DNA of 64,000 bases from Saprospiraceae bacterium (GCA_020630435.1 JAHDBJ010000018.1:20495-84494), one strand, 5' to 3'; positions 1 to 9,108 are shown, numbered from the stretch's first letter. The notes: generated from the letters alone by a model not told the origin. Numbers and translations are program-made.

Positions 1-19
1 CATGTAAAACTATATTATT

Positions 20-2434
20 GTGAAAAACATATATGTTTTTTTAGTGTGTCTATTATTTTTTCAAACAATAGAAGGACAAGTGGTTTTGACTAGCCCAAGA
101 ATCGCTAATCTCGACCAACCATTATCAATCACCTTTAGAAGTGATCAAGGTAATAAAGGTTTAGATAATACGTGCTATTCTGGAAATATATATGCTCATA
201 CAGGAGTAGTTACATCCAAGAGTAAAAATAGTTTTGATTGGAAATATATCAAAACAGACTGGGGTGACAACATTCCTTCGACGAAACTAAAAAAAATAAG
301 CCAAAACACTTACCAGTTGGATATAGTCCCTACTATAAGAAGTTATTATAAGATTCCTAAAGACGAGGAAGTGTTACAATTGGCTTTTGTTTTTAGAAGT
401 GAATCTCCCAATAAAAAAGGACAGTATTATGAAGGGAAAACAGCCGATTATAATGACATTTTAATCAATATTGGTAAGGATAACAATAACTTTTACCCTA
501 GCAGTAATCAGATAAAAAGTATACCTCCTACTAATCCTCCTACAAAGACCCAACTTGGTATAAATTATTTAGAAAATAATACTGTTCGATTAATGCTTTA
601 TGCTCCAAACAAGGAATATGTGCATATCATTGGAGATTTCAATGATTGGAACGTAAATTCTACATATCAAATGACTCCTACAACGGATGGAAAAAGTTAT
701 TGGATAGATTTAAAAAATTTAAAAAAAGATCAAATATATAGATTTCAATACTTGGTAGATGGAGAACTTAGAGTCGCTGATCCATTTAGTGAATTAATTT
801 TAGATCCATGGAATGATCATGAAATTGATAGTCTGACTTTTCCTAATTTAAAACCTTATCCTAAAGGAAAAACAATGGGCTTAGTTTCAGTATTTGAAAC
901 AAATCCTAAAACTTACGAATGGGAAATTAAAGATTTTAAAACTCCAGAAAAAACAGACTTAGTCATATATGAACTATTACTTCGAGATTTTTTAGATGAC
1001 CATAATTATCAAACCCTAAAAGATACCCTAAATTACCTAGAGAATCTAGGAGTAAATGCAATAGAATTGATGCCGATTCAAGAGTTTTTTGGAAATAACA
1101 GTTGGGGCTTTAATCCTACTTTCCATACAGCACTAGATAAATACTATGGAACAAAAAAAGCGTTAAAGGAATTCATAGATGAGTGCCACAAGAGAGGAAT
1201 AGCTGTAATATTGGACGTAGTATATAATCATATTGATGGTTATTGGAGTCCTTTGGGACGTTTATATTGGGATGCTTGTAAGAACCAACCCAATGTAGAC
1301 AATCCGTGGTTAAATCCTCAAACACCTCATCCCTTTGTGGTATTTCACGACTTTAATCACGAAAAAGTTGAAACAAAAGACTATGTAAAACAATGCTTAG
1401 AGTATTGGAAAAAGGAATATAATATTGATGGATTTAGATTTGACTTATCCAAAGGATTTACGCAACGAAAAACCCGACATGATGGGTTTCGAACCAATGA
1501 CATTGAAGTATGGAGTCAATACGATCCGCATCGAATAAATACATTAAAAGAAATTGCCAATAACCTATGGAAAAAAGACTCAACCTTTTTAGTCATCCTT
1601 GAACATCTAGGACAAGAAAAAGAAGAAAAAGAATTAGCAGATTATGGTTTCTTACTTTGGAATAACATGAATTGTAATTTTAGTTCTTGTGGTCTTGGTA
1701 GATTTGAAAAAACAACTTGTCAAGGAGGAAGTGATATTTCTAAAACTTATTTTAAAGAAAAAGGTTGGAAATACCCTCATAATATTACCTATTATGAAAG
1801 TCATGATGAAGAACGATTGATGTATAAAAATTTGAATTGGGGCAATGATAAAAATGAAAGTTATAATGTAAAGGACACTACAATCGCTTTGCAAAGGCAA
1901 GAATTAATAAATGTCTTTTTCTTTATGATTCCTGGTCCAAAAATGTTGTGGCAATTTAGTGAATTAGGAGCAGACCAATCCATTTATACCAATCCCGAAA
2001 CCAATGAGATCCCACAGCCCTATGGCAAAGATGATTATCGCCTTTCTCCCAAAAAGCCCCTTTGGGAACTCTCTAAAAATCCTAGAAGGAAAAAACTCTA
2101 TACGACAATCAAGGATTTGATTCATTTAAAAAAGCATCCCGCTTTTCATAGTGATTCTGTTCACTTAAAAGTAGGGGAAGACGACAAAGTCAAACAAATC
2201 ACCATTGTCGATCCAACACTAAGTATCGTCGTTATAGGAAACTTTGATGTTCAACAACAACAACAAAATGTAATATTTCCAAAAGGTGGCATTTGGTATG
2301 AATACTTTTCTAATCAAACTATTGAAATTCTAAAAGAAAAACGCAATCAAACCATCCAACTAAATCCAGGAGCATACCAGATTTACCTTAGTAAGAAATA
2401 CATAAGGTCTTCTATTCAAAACCAACTTTACTGA
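20..2434 (+). CDS. Secreted GH13 alpha-amylase-family glycosidase with CBM48-like domain
   Basis: Probably hydrolyses or remodels alpha-glucans outside the cytoplasm. Residues 1-19 form a signal peptide ending before QVVL. An unassigned beta-rich region is followed at about 185-290 by a CBM48/isoamylase-N-like domain (GDFNDWN near 205). The GH13 barrel follows, with the nucleophile D475 (GFRFD), acid/base E528 (ILEHLG) and transition-state stabiliser D596 (SHDEE) all present. About 804 aa, with a short C-terminal beta domain and no T9SS sorting domain, so periplasmic or outer-membrane location is more likely than T9SS export. The start is GTG at 20: an in-frame stop lies at 5-7 and there is no ATG before the signal peptide. 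It stands alone ahead of a cytochrome gene. Whether it is an amylase, pullulanase or branching-type enzyme cannot be decided from the sequence. Confidence 0.88.
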   Translation: MKNIYVFLVCLLFFQTIEGQVVLTSPRIANLDQPLSITFRSDQGNKGLDNTCYSGNIYAHTGVVTSKSKNSFDWKYIKTDWGDNIPSTKLKKISQNTYQLDIVPTIRSYYKIPKDEEVLQLAFVFRSESPNKKGQYYEGKTADYNDILINIGKDNNNFYPSSNQIKSIPPTNPPTKTQLGINYLENNTVRLMLYAPNKEYVHIIGDFNDWNVNSTYQMTPTTDGKSYWIDLKNLKKDQIYRFQYLVDGELRVADPFSELILDPWNDHEIDSLTFPNLKPYPKGKTMGLVSVFETNPKTYEWEIKDFKTPEKTDLVIYELLLRDFLDDHNYQTLKDTLNYLENLGVNAIELMPIQEFFGNNSWGFNPTFHTALDKYYGTKKALKEFIDECHKRGIAVILDVVYNHIDGYWSPLGRLYWDACKNQPNVDNPWLNPQTPHPFVVFHDFNHEKVETKDYVKQCLEYWKKEYNIDGFRFDLSKGFTQRKTRHDGFRTNDIEVWSQYDPHRINTLKEIANNLWKKDSTFLVILEHLGQEKEEKELADYGFLLWNNMNCNFSSCGLGRFEKTTCQGGSDISKTYFKEKGWKYPHNITYYESHDEERLMYKNLNWGNDKNESYNVKDTTIALQRQELINVFFFMIPGPKMLWQFSELGADQSIYTNPETNEIPQPYGKDDYRLSPKKPLWELSKNPRRKKLYTTIKDLIHLKKHPAFHSDSVHLKVGEDDKVKQITIVDPTLSIVVIGNFDVQQQQQNVIFPKGGIWYEYFSNQTIEILKEKRNQTIQLNPGAYQIYLSKKYIRSSIQNQLY

Positions 2435-2476
2435 TTTGATAATAGATTTTACTAGTATTTATTAACTTTGGTAGTA

Positions 2477-2597
2477 TAAGTACTCGGATATAATTATTCG
2501 TAGAATTATAGGGCTAAGATTTTTTCGATAGTTTTTCTTTAAAAATAGCGTAAAAAGATAGTTCTATAAACCATTAATAAATGTGTCCGAGTACTTA
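2477..2597. repeat. 12-bp perfect inverted repeat bounding a 121-bp intergenic segment
   Basis: TAAGTACTCGGA at 2477-2488 is exactly the reverse complement of TCCGAGTACTTA at 2586-2597. The segment is AT-rich and non-coding. It could be the ends of a small mobile element or a paired operator. It is seen only once in this window. Confidence 0.5.
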
Positions 2598-2622
2598 AGT
2601 AGGTTAACTGAATTGATAAAAC

Positions 2623-3075
2623 ATGAAAAACGTAGTCTACCTGATAACCATAACTCTTGGTTTAATCCTTATAACATTTTTATACCTTGCTTTTCAAACA
2701 AATGAAGCCGCAAAATCGCAAGACTTAGCATCTTGTGGGGTAATTGATGTTCCTAGAAGTATGCCTAAAGGAGAACATTACATTAGGGGTAAAAAAGTCT
2801 TCAAAAGAGATTGTGCTACGTGTCATTCAAAAGATATGAAAACAAATACTACTGGTCCAGCGCTTGCTGAAAACATTGAGCATTGGTTAAAAGATACTAC
2901 AGCATTCAAACATTTCATACAATCTGAAAAAGAATATATAAATACGACAAAAGATGCTAGAATAGTTGCACTAAGGAAAGCATATTTGCCTATCGAATAC
3001 GACCATACCTTTCGCCTTTCTGACAACGAATGTATTGATTTACTCGTGTATCTTGAATATGCCTCTACCCATTAA
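2623..3075 (+). CDS. Membrane-anchored c-type cytochrome, single heme
   Basis: Small electron carrier. An N-terminal hydrophobic segment (about residues 4-23) acts as anchor or uncleaved signal, placing the rest in the periplasm. The heme motif is C64-A-T-C67-H68, followed by a GPAL segment typical of class I cytochromes. No methionine lies downstream of residue 72, so the usual distal Met ligand is not evident; another residue may serve or the heme may be five-coordinate. The last 11 bases overlap the convergent flavin reductase gene. The redox partner is unknown. Confidence 0.85.
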   Translation: MKNVVYLITITLGLILITFLYLAFQTNEAAKSQDLASCGVIDVPRSMPKGEHYIRGKKVFKRDCATCHSKDMKTNTTGPALAENIEHWLKDTTAFKHFIQSEKEYINTTKDARIVALRKAYLPIEYDHTFRLSDNECIDLLVYLEYASTH

Positions 3076-3700
3076 AATCAGGCAATTCACTTACACGAGC
3101 ATATGGAAAACTATCCAGTTTAGTTAATTGATAATAGGTGTTTAAGCCTGATATTCCCACATCATTGCACAAGGCTAAATCTAGATGCCCTTCCTTGTCT
3201 ATTATTTTATCAGGGAAAATGATATGCTCTATACAACCAATTATCATCATGGTGCCATTGATTTTTATATCCATTTTTTCTTCAAACTTCATCCCTAATT
3301 TAACTTGGCTTTCTTTTACAAAAGGAGCTTTAAAGTCAAATAAATATTCTTCCGTAAAATGACAATACTCAAACTCTGATTCGTCTCTAGGAAACTTCGC
3401 TGAAGTATAATGCGCCCTTTCTATAAACTGCTCGTGTATATGATTAATGGTATAAAAACCATTTTCCATAATGTTTTCTAGGGTATCTCGCCTGACCTCT
3501 AGGCTTGGACGGCAAATAAATCCTATTAAAGCAGGATTGCTACCTAAGTGAACGATAGAACTAAAAACAGCAAGATTGGCTATTCCCTCATTTGATACTG
3601 TGCCAATCAAATTAGCGGGTTTTATCCCCGTTATCGAATTGATAATATTGAGACGCTGTACCTGATGTAGTGCCTGAATAACTGATTTTGTTAAATGCAT
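3065..3700 (-). CDS. Flavin reductase-like (DIM6/NTAB) FMN-binding protein
   Basis: 211 aa cytoplasmic protein of the FMN-binding split-barrel flavin reductase family. The N-terminal stretch running from ANLIGT through NLAVFSS to IGFICRP, with RRDTLENI following, is the recognisable flavin-binding core. Such proteins reduce FMN with NAD(P)H or act as small flavoprotein oxidoreductases. It sits one base downstream of the SGNH esterase gene and is probably cotranscribed with it and the DJ-1/PfpI gene. Its substrate is unknown. Confidence 0.8.
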   Translation of the reverse strand: MHLTKSVIQALHQVQRLNIINSITGIKPANLIGTVSNEGIANLAVFSSIVHLGSNPALIGFICRPSLEVRRDTLENIMENGFYTINHIHEQFIERAHYTSAKFPRDESEFEYCHFTEEYLFDFKAPFVKESQVKLGMKFEEKMDIKINGTMMIIGCIEHIIFPDKIIDKEGHLDLALCNDVGISGLNTYYQLTKLDSFPYARVSELPDFNG

Positions 3701-3701
3701 T

Positions 3702-4277
3702 TTATTGTATTAAAAAATTTAAATGAACAAGTTTTTCTTTAACCAGCTCCATCATTTTTAAATGTCCTTGAGCATTGGGATGCAATCCATCGGCTAAGAA
3801 CAAAGAAGGGGGCATATTTTTAGAAAAATCAATAAATGGAATATCCTTCTCTTCTAAAAGTATTTTTAAGGATTCTTGAAATTGTAGAATTCGTTGTTGC
3901 AACTGTCCTCCATTAAAAAACACCCTATCTTCAAAAGTAGAATTTATAGTATAAAAAGGCGTAGGAATACCTATAATAAACTTTACACCTAAATGCCGAG
4001 CCTGCTTTGTCATAGCTAGTAAATTGCTAAAAATATATTCATTTTGAATATTAAGAACCAAGTCATTTGTCCCTCCCATAATAAATAAGATTGATGGTTG
4101 GTGCTTCGCTAAAGCATTTGGACATCTTGAAAGAATACCAGTAGAAGTATCTCCAGAAATCCCTTCGTTTACAATAGGAATTTTCAATTCTTTTTCTAAC
4201 AACGTCACCCAACACTCCGCTTTATGAATCCCATATCCCTCCGTTAGGCTATCGCCAATACAAACTATTTTATCCAT
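3702..4277 (-). CDS. SGNH-fold arylesterase / TesA-like lysophospholipase
   Basis: 191 aa hydrolase with the SGNH blocks in order: GDSL with nucleophile S10, glycine region near 39-42, GGTND with N71, and DGLHP with D163 and H166 as the catalytic dyad partner residues. TesA-type enzymes cleave short esters, thioesters or lysophospholipids. No signal peptide is seen, so it is probably cytoplasmic, unlike E. coli TesA. The start overlaps the stop of the upstream DJ-1/PfpI gene by 8 bases, which indicates translational coupling. Confidence 0.85.
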   Translation of the reverse strand: MDKIVCIGDSLTEGYGIHKAECWVTLLEKELKIPIVNEGISGDTSTGILSRCPNALAKHQPSILFIMGGTNDLVLNIQNEYIFSNLLAMTKQARHLGVKFIIGIPTPFYTINSTFEDRVFFNGGQLQQRILQFQESLKILLEEKDIPFIDFSKNMPPSLFLADGLHPNAQGHLKMMELVKEKLVHLNFLIQ

Positions 4278-4827
4278 GATAATCCATACTTTTTTTTATT
4301 TGTAACATCGCCTCCTTCCCTGCCCATTTTTCACATAAAAACAAACCCAAATCTAAAGCAGAAGCAACAGCTCCAGCCGTAACTATTTTACCATCCATAA
4401 TTATTCTTTCCCTAGAAACCTTCTTACAAAAAGGTTTCAATAATTCATAGGTATTAAAGTGAGTGGTAGCTGTTTTATCTTTTAAAAACCCAGCAGCTCC
4501 TAGTAAGAGACTTCCTGTACAAACGGATACTTTATATGGAACAGAGCTAGCGGTTTTCAACCAATTTATAAAAAGCTCATCTTCTACTAAACTCCTAGTC
4601 CCTAGCCCTCCAGGCACTACAATAACATCGTAATTTTCTAAATTCTTATTGATTTTAGTAGCGTACATTTTTAAACCTAAATTATCACTCACCTCTTTTT
4701 TACAACTACAAAAATCCCAAGTCAAATCGGGCAAATAATGCATGGTCTTCAATCGAGAAATGGGATCATATACCCCAATTAAATCTAACCACGTGATCCC
4801 ATCAAATAGAATAAATGCTATTTTCAT
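4270..4827 (-). CDS. DJ-1/PfpI family protein (glutamine amidotransferase-like)
   Basis: 185 aa cytoplasmic protein. The DJ-1/PfpI fold is shown by the IVVPGG loop (about 69-74) and the nucleophile elbow around C103 (SVCTGSLLLG). Closest in style to the isonitrile hydratase-like and AraC-type DJ-1 domains, but no DNA-binding domain is attached. It is the first gene of a three-gene minus-strand unit with the esterase and the flavin reductase. The reaction is unknown. Confidence 0.8.
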   Translation of the reverse strand: MKIAFILFDGITWLDLIGVYDPISRLKTMHYLPDLTWDFCSCKKEVSDNLGLKMYATKINKNLENYDVIVVPGGLGTRSLVEDELFINWLKTASSVPYKVSVCTGSLLLGAAGFLKDKTATTHFNTYELLKPFCKKVSRERIIMDGKIVTAGAVASALDLGLFLCEKWAGKEAMLQIKKSMDYHG

Positions 4828-4900
4828 AAAACTATTTCATTGATTTTCGTCTAAGTTTTCACGAAATTGGGTTTTATTTCGTTCTATTTTAAAAATATTT

Positions 4901-6265
4901 ATGCAAAAATATATATTCCTAGTCTTTACTTGCACTTTACTTATTATTGCTTGTCAAAAAGATGATAATTCTGGCCTAAATCCTCCAAATACGGAAGAAC
5001 CGACTTCAAGTTGGGAATTGATTCAACGACAAATTTTTGAACCCAATTGTGTGGCTTGTCACACAGCAGGAACAACATTTGCCAATCAATCTGGATTGGT
5101 ACTTACAGAAGATGTAGCTTACGAAAACCTAGTTGACAAATTACCTAAAAATCCTGCTGCTGTTGCTGACGGTCTAATGCTCTTAGAACAAAACGGACTT
5201 CCTAGTCTTTATACTAGTTTTCTGTGGGAAAAGATCAATGCACCAAACCAAGATCATTTTTACCAAGATCATCCTGAATATGGTGAAATTATGCCACTTG
5301 GCACTCCTCCTCTGACAAACGGCGAATTAGAATATATAAGACAATGGATTGTCGCTGGAGCCCCTAAAGAAAGTTTTGTGGTAGATGAAGCAGTTTTAGA
5401 AGACGACACAAGATTTGAACCACCAGCGGAGGATTTTGTTCCACTTGCCATTCCTGTATCTGGCGTTCAGCTCCATTTAGGCCCTTTTCAAGTTGCTCCT
5501 AATTATGAACGAGAATTGTTCCAATATCAAAAATTAAATAACACCGAAGATTTATACGTCAATAATATTGAAATCGCTATGCGAAAAGGAAGTCATCATT
5601 TTATTTTGTATGATTATCCTAGTGGTGATGAACCTATCGAGGGGGAGATTAGAGATCTTCGTGATGAGAATGGCAATGATAACTTTGAAACGCTTTTTTC
5701 TATGCGTAATCAAATCTTCGTTTTTGGGACACAATTCAGAAATACAAATTATACTTATCCTGAAGGTGTTGCTTTAAAGATTCCTGCAGGACAAGGTTTC
5801 GACCTAAATTCGCATTATGTTAATTATGGAGATAGCCCCGTAACGGGTGAGGTATACGTTAACCTAAATACCGTTGATCCTTCTAAGGTGGAGCATGAAG
5901 CAGAAGAACTCTTTTTAAGTAAAACCAGTATCTTCTTACCTGCTAATCAAGAAACCACGTTAAAATCTGAATTCACCTTCTCCGATAAACGCCACGTCTT
6001 CCTATTAACATCTCATGCGCATCGCTTGATGAAAGAATTTAGAATATTTATCAAAGGTGGAGCAAGAGATGGTGAATTGGTCTATTTTACAAATGATTGG
6101 GAACATCCTGCTTTAATCAACTTTGAACCAGCTATCACACTTAACCCAGGTGAAGGCTTAAGGGCAGAAGCCGTTTATGATAATTATACCGATCAGAACG
6201 TAAGTTTTGGTTTAAAGAGTACCGACGAAATGATGATAATTTTTGGAGCATATTATAAAGATTAA
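4901..6265 (+). CDS. Lipoprotein: cytochrome c domain fused to PHM-like copper type II monooxygenase
   Basis: Residues 1-18 form a lipoprotein signal (LIIAC, C18). Next comes a c-type cytochrome domain with C50-V-A-C53-H54 and a distal-type M131 in IMPLG. The C-terminal half matches the copper type II ascorbate-dependent monooxygenase fold (PHM/DBM family): H232-H233 and H305 correspond to CuH ligands, and H372-x-H374 plus M444 (STDEMM) to CuM ligands. The gaps 233-305, 305-372 and 374-444 are close to those of rat PHM (108-172, 172-242, 244-314). It probably oxidises an organic substrate at the cell surface, with the heme domain delivering electrons; that role and the substrate are inferred. 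A strong hairpin follows the stop. Confidence 0.82.
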   Translation: MQKYIFLVFTCTLLIIACQKDDNSGLNPPNTEEPTSSWELIQRQIFEPNCVACHTAGTTFANQSGLVLTEDVAYENLVDKLPKNPAAVADGLMLLEQNGLPSLYTSFLWEKINAPNQDHFYQDHPEYGEIMPLGTPPLTNGELEYIRQWIVAGAPKESFVVDEAVLEDDTRFEPPAEDFVPLAIPVSGVQLHLGPFQVAPNYERELFQYQKLNNTEDLYVNNIEIAMRKGSHHFILYDYPSGDEPIEGEIRDLRDENGNDNFETLFSMRNQIFVFGTQFRNTNYTYPEGVALKIPAGQGFDLNSHYVNYGDSPVTGEVYVNLNTVDPSKVEHEAEELFLSKTSIFLPANQETTLKSEFTFSDKRHVFLLTSHAHRLMKEFRIFIKGGARDGELVYFTNDWEHPALINFEPAITLNPGEGLRAEAVYDNYTDQNVSFGLKSTDEMMIIFGAYYKD

Positions 6266-6267
6266 AA

Positions 6268-6312
6268 GAATATGCTCACTTGAACATATTGATATTCCAA
6301 GTGAGCATATTC
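6268..6312. terminator. Strong hairpin between convergent genes
   Basis: Perfect 15-bp stem: GAATATGCTCACTTG at 6268-6282 pairs with its reverse complement at 6298-6312, with a 15-nt loop. It lies 2 bases after the monooxygenase stop and 3 bases from the end of the opposing gene, so it can serve both strands. No long T-run follows on either strand. Confidence 0.7.
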
Positions 6313-6315
6313 GGC

Positions 6316-6687
6316 TTATACTAAGTCTTCGTCCTCATCTACTCCAATTGTTTCAACTGCTGGTGTTTTCCAAATATTGAGATACCAATAGATAGGTGCT
6401 CCTAGAGTTCCTGCAAAAAACATAATTAGAATCCACACTAAACGTTCATTACTATCAAAGTTTTCGTTCCGAGCAATATGTATTAAATAATAAATCAATA
6501 GCCCTATTGAAAGCATTAAAACGAAAGCAATAAAATAGAAAAACAAACTAATATTACTAATTATGGCGTCTGGTTCTGGATGGATGTTTTCTCCAATAAG
6601 ACTGAAGAAAAAACCAAAAGAAACAAAATAGATTACAATTGGTAAGAAGGTAAATATGCCAAGAATGATTTTTGAGTTTTTTGACAT
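6316..6687 (-). CDS. Small three-helix membrane protein, PLDc_N-like
   Basis: 123 aa. Three hydrophobic segments at about 8-30, 45-68 and 83-106, then a short acidic tail. The last helix region (ERLVWILIMFFAG..GAPIYW) resembles the PLDc_N helical family found in many small Bacteroidota membrane proteins. No catalytic residues are visible. It is encoded downstream of trpS with a palindromic repeat copy in between. The function is unknown. Confidence 0.65.
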   Translation of the reverse strand: MSKNSKIILGIFTFLPIVIYFVSFGFFFSLIGENIHPEPDAIISNISLFFYFIAFVLMLSIGLLIYYLIHIARNENFDSNERLVWILIMFFAGTLGAPIYWYLNIWKTPAVETIGVDEDEDLV

Positions 6688-6720
6688 TTTGTAATGTTTT
6701 TAAAAGGTGAACTTAATAAT

Positions 6721-6785
6721 GAAGTTGTTCAAAAATAGCTTACTAGCTTCTGAAAAGTCTTTTTGCTCCCCTTCTTAAACAACTT
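6721..6785. repeat. Palindromic intergenic repeat, copy A (65 bp, internally deleted)
   Basis: Starts GAAGTTGTTCAAAAATAGCT and ends TTAAACAACTT, so the ends are inverted repeats. The first 45 bases closely match the reverse complement of the right half of copy B (10971-11128), including CAAAAATAGCTTAC and GCTTCT; the rest of the element is missing. Confidence 0.7.
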
Positions 6786-6870
6786 GAATGTATATGCCTA
6801 CAAACATATCATCAAACCAAACAAAAAACATCTTTCTTCTACTTTCCTAGTATTTTTTTAGATAAACAAC

Positions 6871-6902
6871 AAAAAGGCTATCCTCTAAAAAGAAGATAGC
6901 CT
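6871..6902 (-). terminator. Intrinsic terminator of trpS
   Basis: AGGCTATC (6875-6882) pairs with GATAGCCT (6895-6902). Read on the minus strand the hairpin is followed by TTTTTG. It lies 24 bases past the trpS stop codon. Confidence 0.8.
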
Positions 6903-6925
6903 AAGTATAATATATTTTTATAAAA

Positions 6926-7939
6926 TTATTTCAAATTCATTAAGCCTGCCAATGCTCTAACCTCTTTCAAGGTTTCTTGTGCTTTTTTACGAATATCCGA
7001 AGAGGCATCTTTTACTTGACTTTTTATCATCTTCTTATTCGAATGGATTTCATCTAGATTCGCCTTAAACGGACGAACAAAATTTACGAGTGTATCAGCA
7101 ACTTCTTGTTTCAGATCACTATACTTCAAACTTCCTGCATTATAGTCATCCATTAAGCTTTGATGAGCATCAAGGTTTTTACAAGCTCGCAACAGTTCAA
7201 AAAGATTATGAACACCTCTACTCATCTCTCCGCCTTGGGTCTGCCCTGTATCGGTAACGGCTGACCGTACCTGTTTAGCGATTCTAGCTTCGTCTCCAAA
7301 TAAGTTGACATAATGCTTCTCCCCTAGAGATTTGCTCATCTTCTTTTCTGGGTTTGCTAGAGACAACAACTTCGGCACTTGGGTATATAAAGGCTCAGGA
7401 TGGGTAAAATATCCCTCTTTGAATTGATTATTGAACCGAGCCGCAATATTGCGAGACAATTCCAAATGCTGTTCCTGATCTTTACCAATTGGTACATAAT
7501 CTGCATGGTATATCAAAATATCCGCAGCTTGAAGGACAGGATAATAAAATAATCCACCCGAGATAAAAGCATCTTTGTCTTTCGTTTTTACCTGATCACT
7601 TTTATCCTTGAATTGTGTCATTCTGGTCATCTCACCATAAGAACAAACACAACCCAAAATCCATGATAATTCAATGTGTTCGGGAATTAAAGATTGGATA
7701 AAAAGATTCTCTACTTTAATTCCAGAGGCTAGGAGTTGAAAAGCCATCTTCCAAGTATTCTCTCTCAAATTCTTTGCTTTGTAGGGCATTGTCATTGAGT
7801 GATAATCTACAACTCCGTATACACAGTCATACTCGTTTTGTAGATTTACCCAGTTTTCAACCGCACCGAAGTAGTTTCCTAAATGTAAATCTCCTGTCGG
7901 CTGAATACAAGAGAGTACTTGTTTTCGCTTTTCTTCCAT
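6926..7939 (-). CDS. trpS: Tryptophan--tRNA ligase
   Basis: Class Ic aminoacyl-tRNA synthetase that charges tRNA-Trp. The HIGH-type motif is PTGDLHLGN at 14-22 and the KMSKS motif is exact at 200-204. 337 aa is the usual bacterial length. The C-terminal helical anticodon region is intact. A clear intrinsic terminator follows, so it is probably the end of its transcript. Confidence 0.97.
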   Translation of the reverse strand: MEEKRKQVLSCIQPTGDLHLGNYFGAVENWVNLQNEYDCVYGVVDYHSMTMPYKAKNLRENTWKMAFQLLASGIKVENLFIQSLIPEHIELSWILGCVCSYGEMTRMTQFKDKSDQVKTKDKDAFISGGLFYYPVLQAADILIYHADYVPIGKDQEQHLELSRNIAARFNNQFKEGYFTHPEPLYTQVPKLLSLANPEKKMSKSLGEKHYVNLFGDEARIAKQVRSAVTDTGQTQGGEMSRGVHNLFELLRACKNLDAHQSLMDDYNAGSLKYSDLKQEVADTLVNFVRPFKANLDEIHSNKKMIKSQVKDASSDIRKKAQETLKEVRALAGLMNLK

Positions 7940-8018
7940 TGTTAAAAATTTTTAAATACGATTTTACGAATAAAACCTCAACTCTATAAGGCTTCGAATA
8001 ATTCCGCAAACATCGTAT

Positions 8019-8957
8019 TTATTTCGCAATTTTTACAATATAAGATCGTTTTTCCTTATTGGTAAGCGCCGTAGAAATCATCCAAGGGTTATATACCTTT
8101 AACATACGATAAGACATTCCATGTTTCTGAGCAAAATCTGCCCAACTAGACACAGCTCCGTCTACTGTTACAGTGTTATAATTGTCTAAAGGCGGATATT
8201 TTTGATGATGGTCAATGTAAAAACCATAAACACTTGGATTATTTAAAATTTCTTTGATAGCCGTTATTCTAAAAACATAGCGTCCCGTTTCTATATTTAG
8301 ATTTAAATCATAATAGGAAGCTGCTTTTTGGGCTGTTATCTGCTTGCTTAATTTAGCAGCCCCTACATTATATGCTGCTGCTGCCAAAGTATAAGAACCA
8401 AAACGCTTGTGTAATTTTTTGATGTATTTTGCGGCTGCTCTAGTCGACTTTTCTACATTGAGTCGTTCGTCTACTTCTCCATTCACTACCATCCCATAAT
8501 CTTTAGCTGTTCCTCGCATAAATTGCCAAAGCCCCTTAGCTCCAGCAGGTGAAGTTTCATAGCGTAGACTACTTTCTGCAACAGCGAGGTATTTAAAATC
8601 ATCGGGAACGCCTTCTTCTGCTAGGATTTGTTCAAAAAGCGGCATGAAGCGCATCGCTTTTTTAATATTTAAAATCGTATTAGAATGCCAATAGGTATTT
8701 ACTAATAGTTCTCTATCCAATCGCTCTTTCACATCAAAATTATCCATTGGTAAAGGTTCGCCTGCAAACTCTACATACGACGGTAAATCTATTGCTCTAA
8801 CATTTTGATAGGCTGAACTCGTAGTACTCTTTGAGGGTTTAGCATCGGAATTGGTTTTATCACCTTTATCTTTCGAAGAGCTTAATATCGCAATAGCTCC
8901 AAAACAAAACATCACAAAGCCAATTATTGAAATAGGTTTCATCATTATTGTATACAA
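8019..8957 (-). CDS. MltD-like lytic transglycosylase with C-terminal LysM-like region
   Basis: Cleaves peptidoglycan glycan strands in the periplasm. An N-terminal hydrophobic segment (about 8-26) is a signal or anchor. The SLT domain spans about 105-235, with catalytic E128 in AVAESSL, then GAKGLWQFM and the AYNVGAAK motif. The last 55 residues look like one degenerate LysM domain. Starts at Met5 or Met6 are equally possible and would give a more standard signal sequence. Enzymes of this type are common in Bacteroidota. Confidence 0.88.
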   Translation of the reverse strand: MYTIMMKPISIIGFVMFCFGAIAILSSSKDKGDKTNSDAKPSKSTTSSAYQNVRAIDLPSYVEFAGEPLPMDNFDVKERLDRELLVNTYWHSNTILNIKKAMRFMPLFEQILAEEGVPDDFKYLAVAESSLRYETSPAGAKGLWQFMRGTAKDYGMVVNGEVDERLNVEKSTRAAAKYIKKLHKRFGSYTLAAAAYNVGAAKLSKQITAQKAASYYDLNLNIETGRYVFRITAIKEILNNPSVYGFYIDHHQKYPPLDNYNTVTVDGAVSSWADFAQKHGMSYRMLKVYNPWMISTALTNKEKRSYIVKIAK

Positions 8958-9034
8958 TTTTCAGTATTATGGAATAGAATAAGGTCTACTTAGTAATGAT
9001 AAAAAAACAACTTGAATAGTTACCTAATAATCTC

Positions 9035-9108
9035 TTGTTTCAATACTTCGTTAAAAATACTCGTCGATGTTAGGCATCGCCTACGTTTTTTGCATCGCCT
9101 TGAAACAA
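9035..9108. repeat. Intergenic hairpin with internal direct repeats
   Basis: TTGTTTCAA at 9035-9043 pairs with TTGAAACAA at 9100-9108. Inside, GCATCGCCT occurs twice (9074-9082 and 9092-9100). It lies between the DUF2480 gene and the transglycosylase gene and may be a relict repeat. Confidence 0.45.

Noticed and set aside
1652..1900. Antisense reading frame inside the GH13 gene, and many similar shadow frames elsewhere
   Set aside because: They lie opposite intact conserved genes, have no family motifs and reflect the codon use of the real gene.
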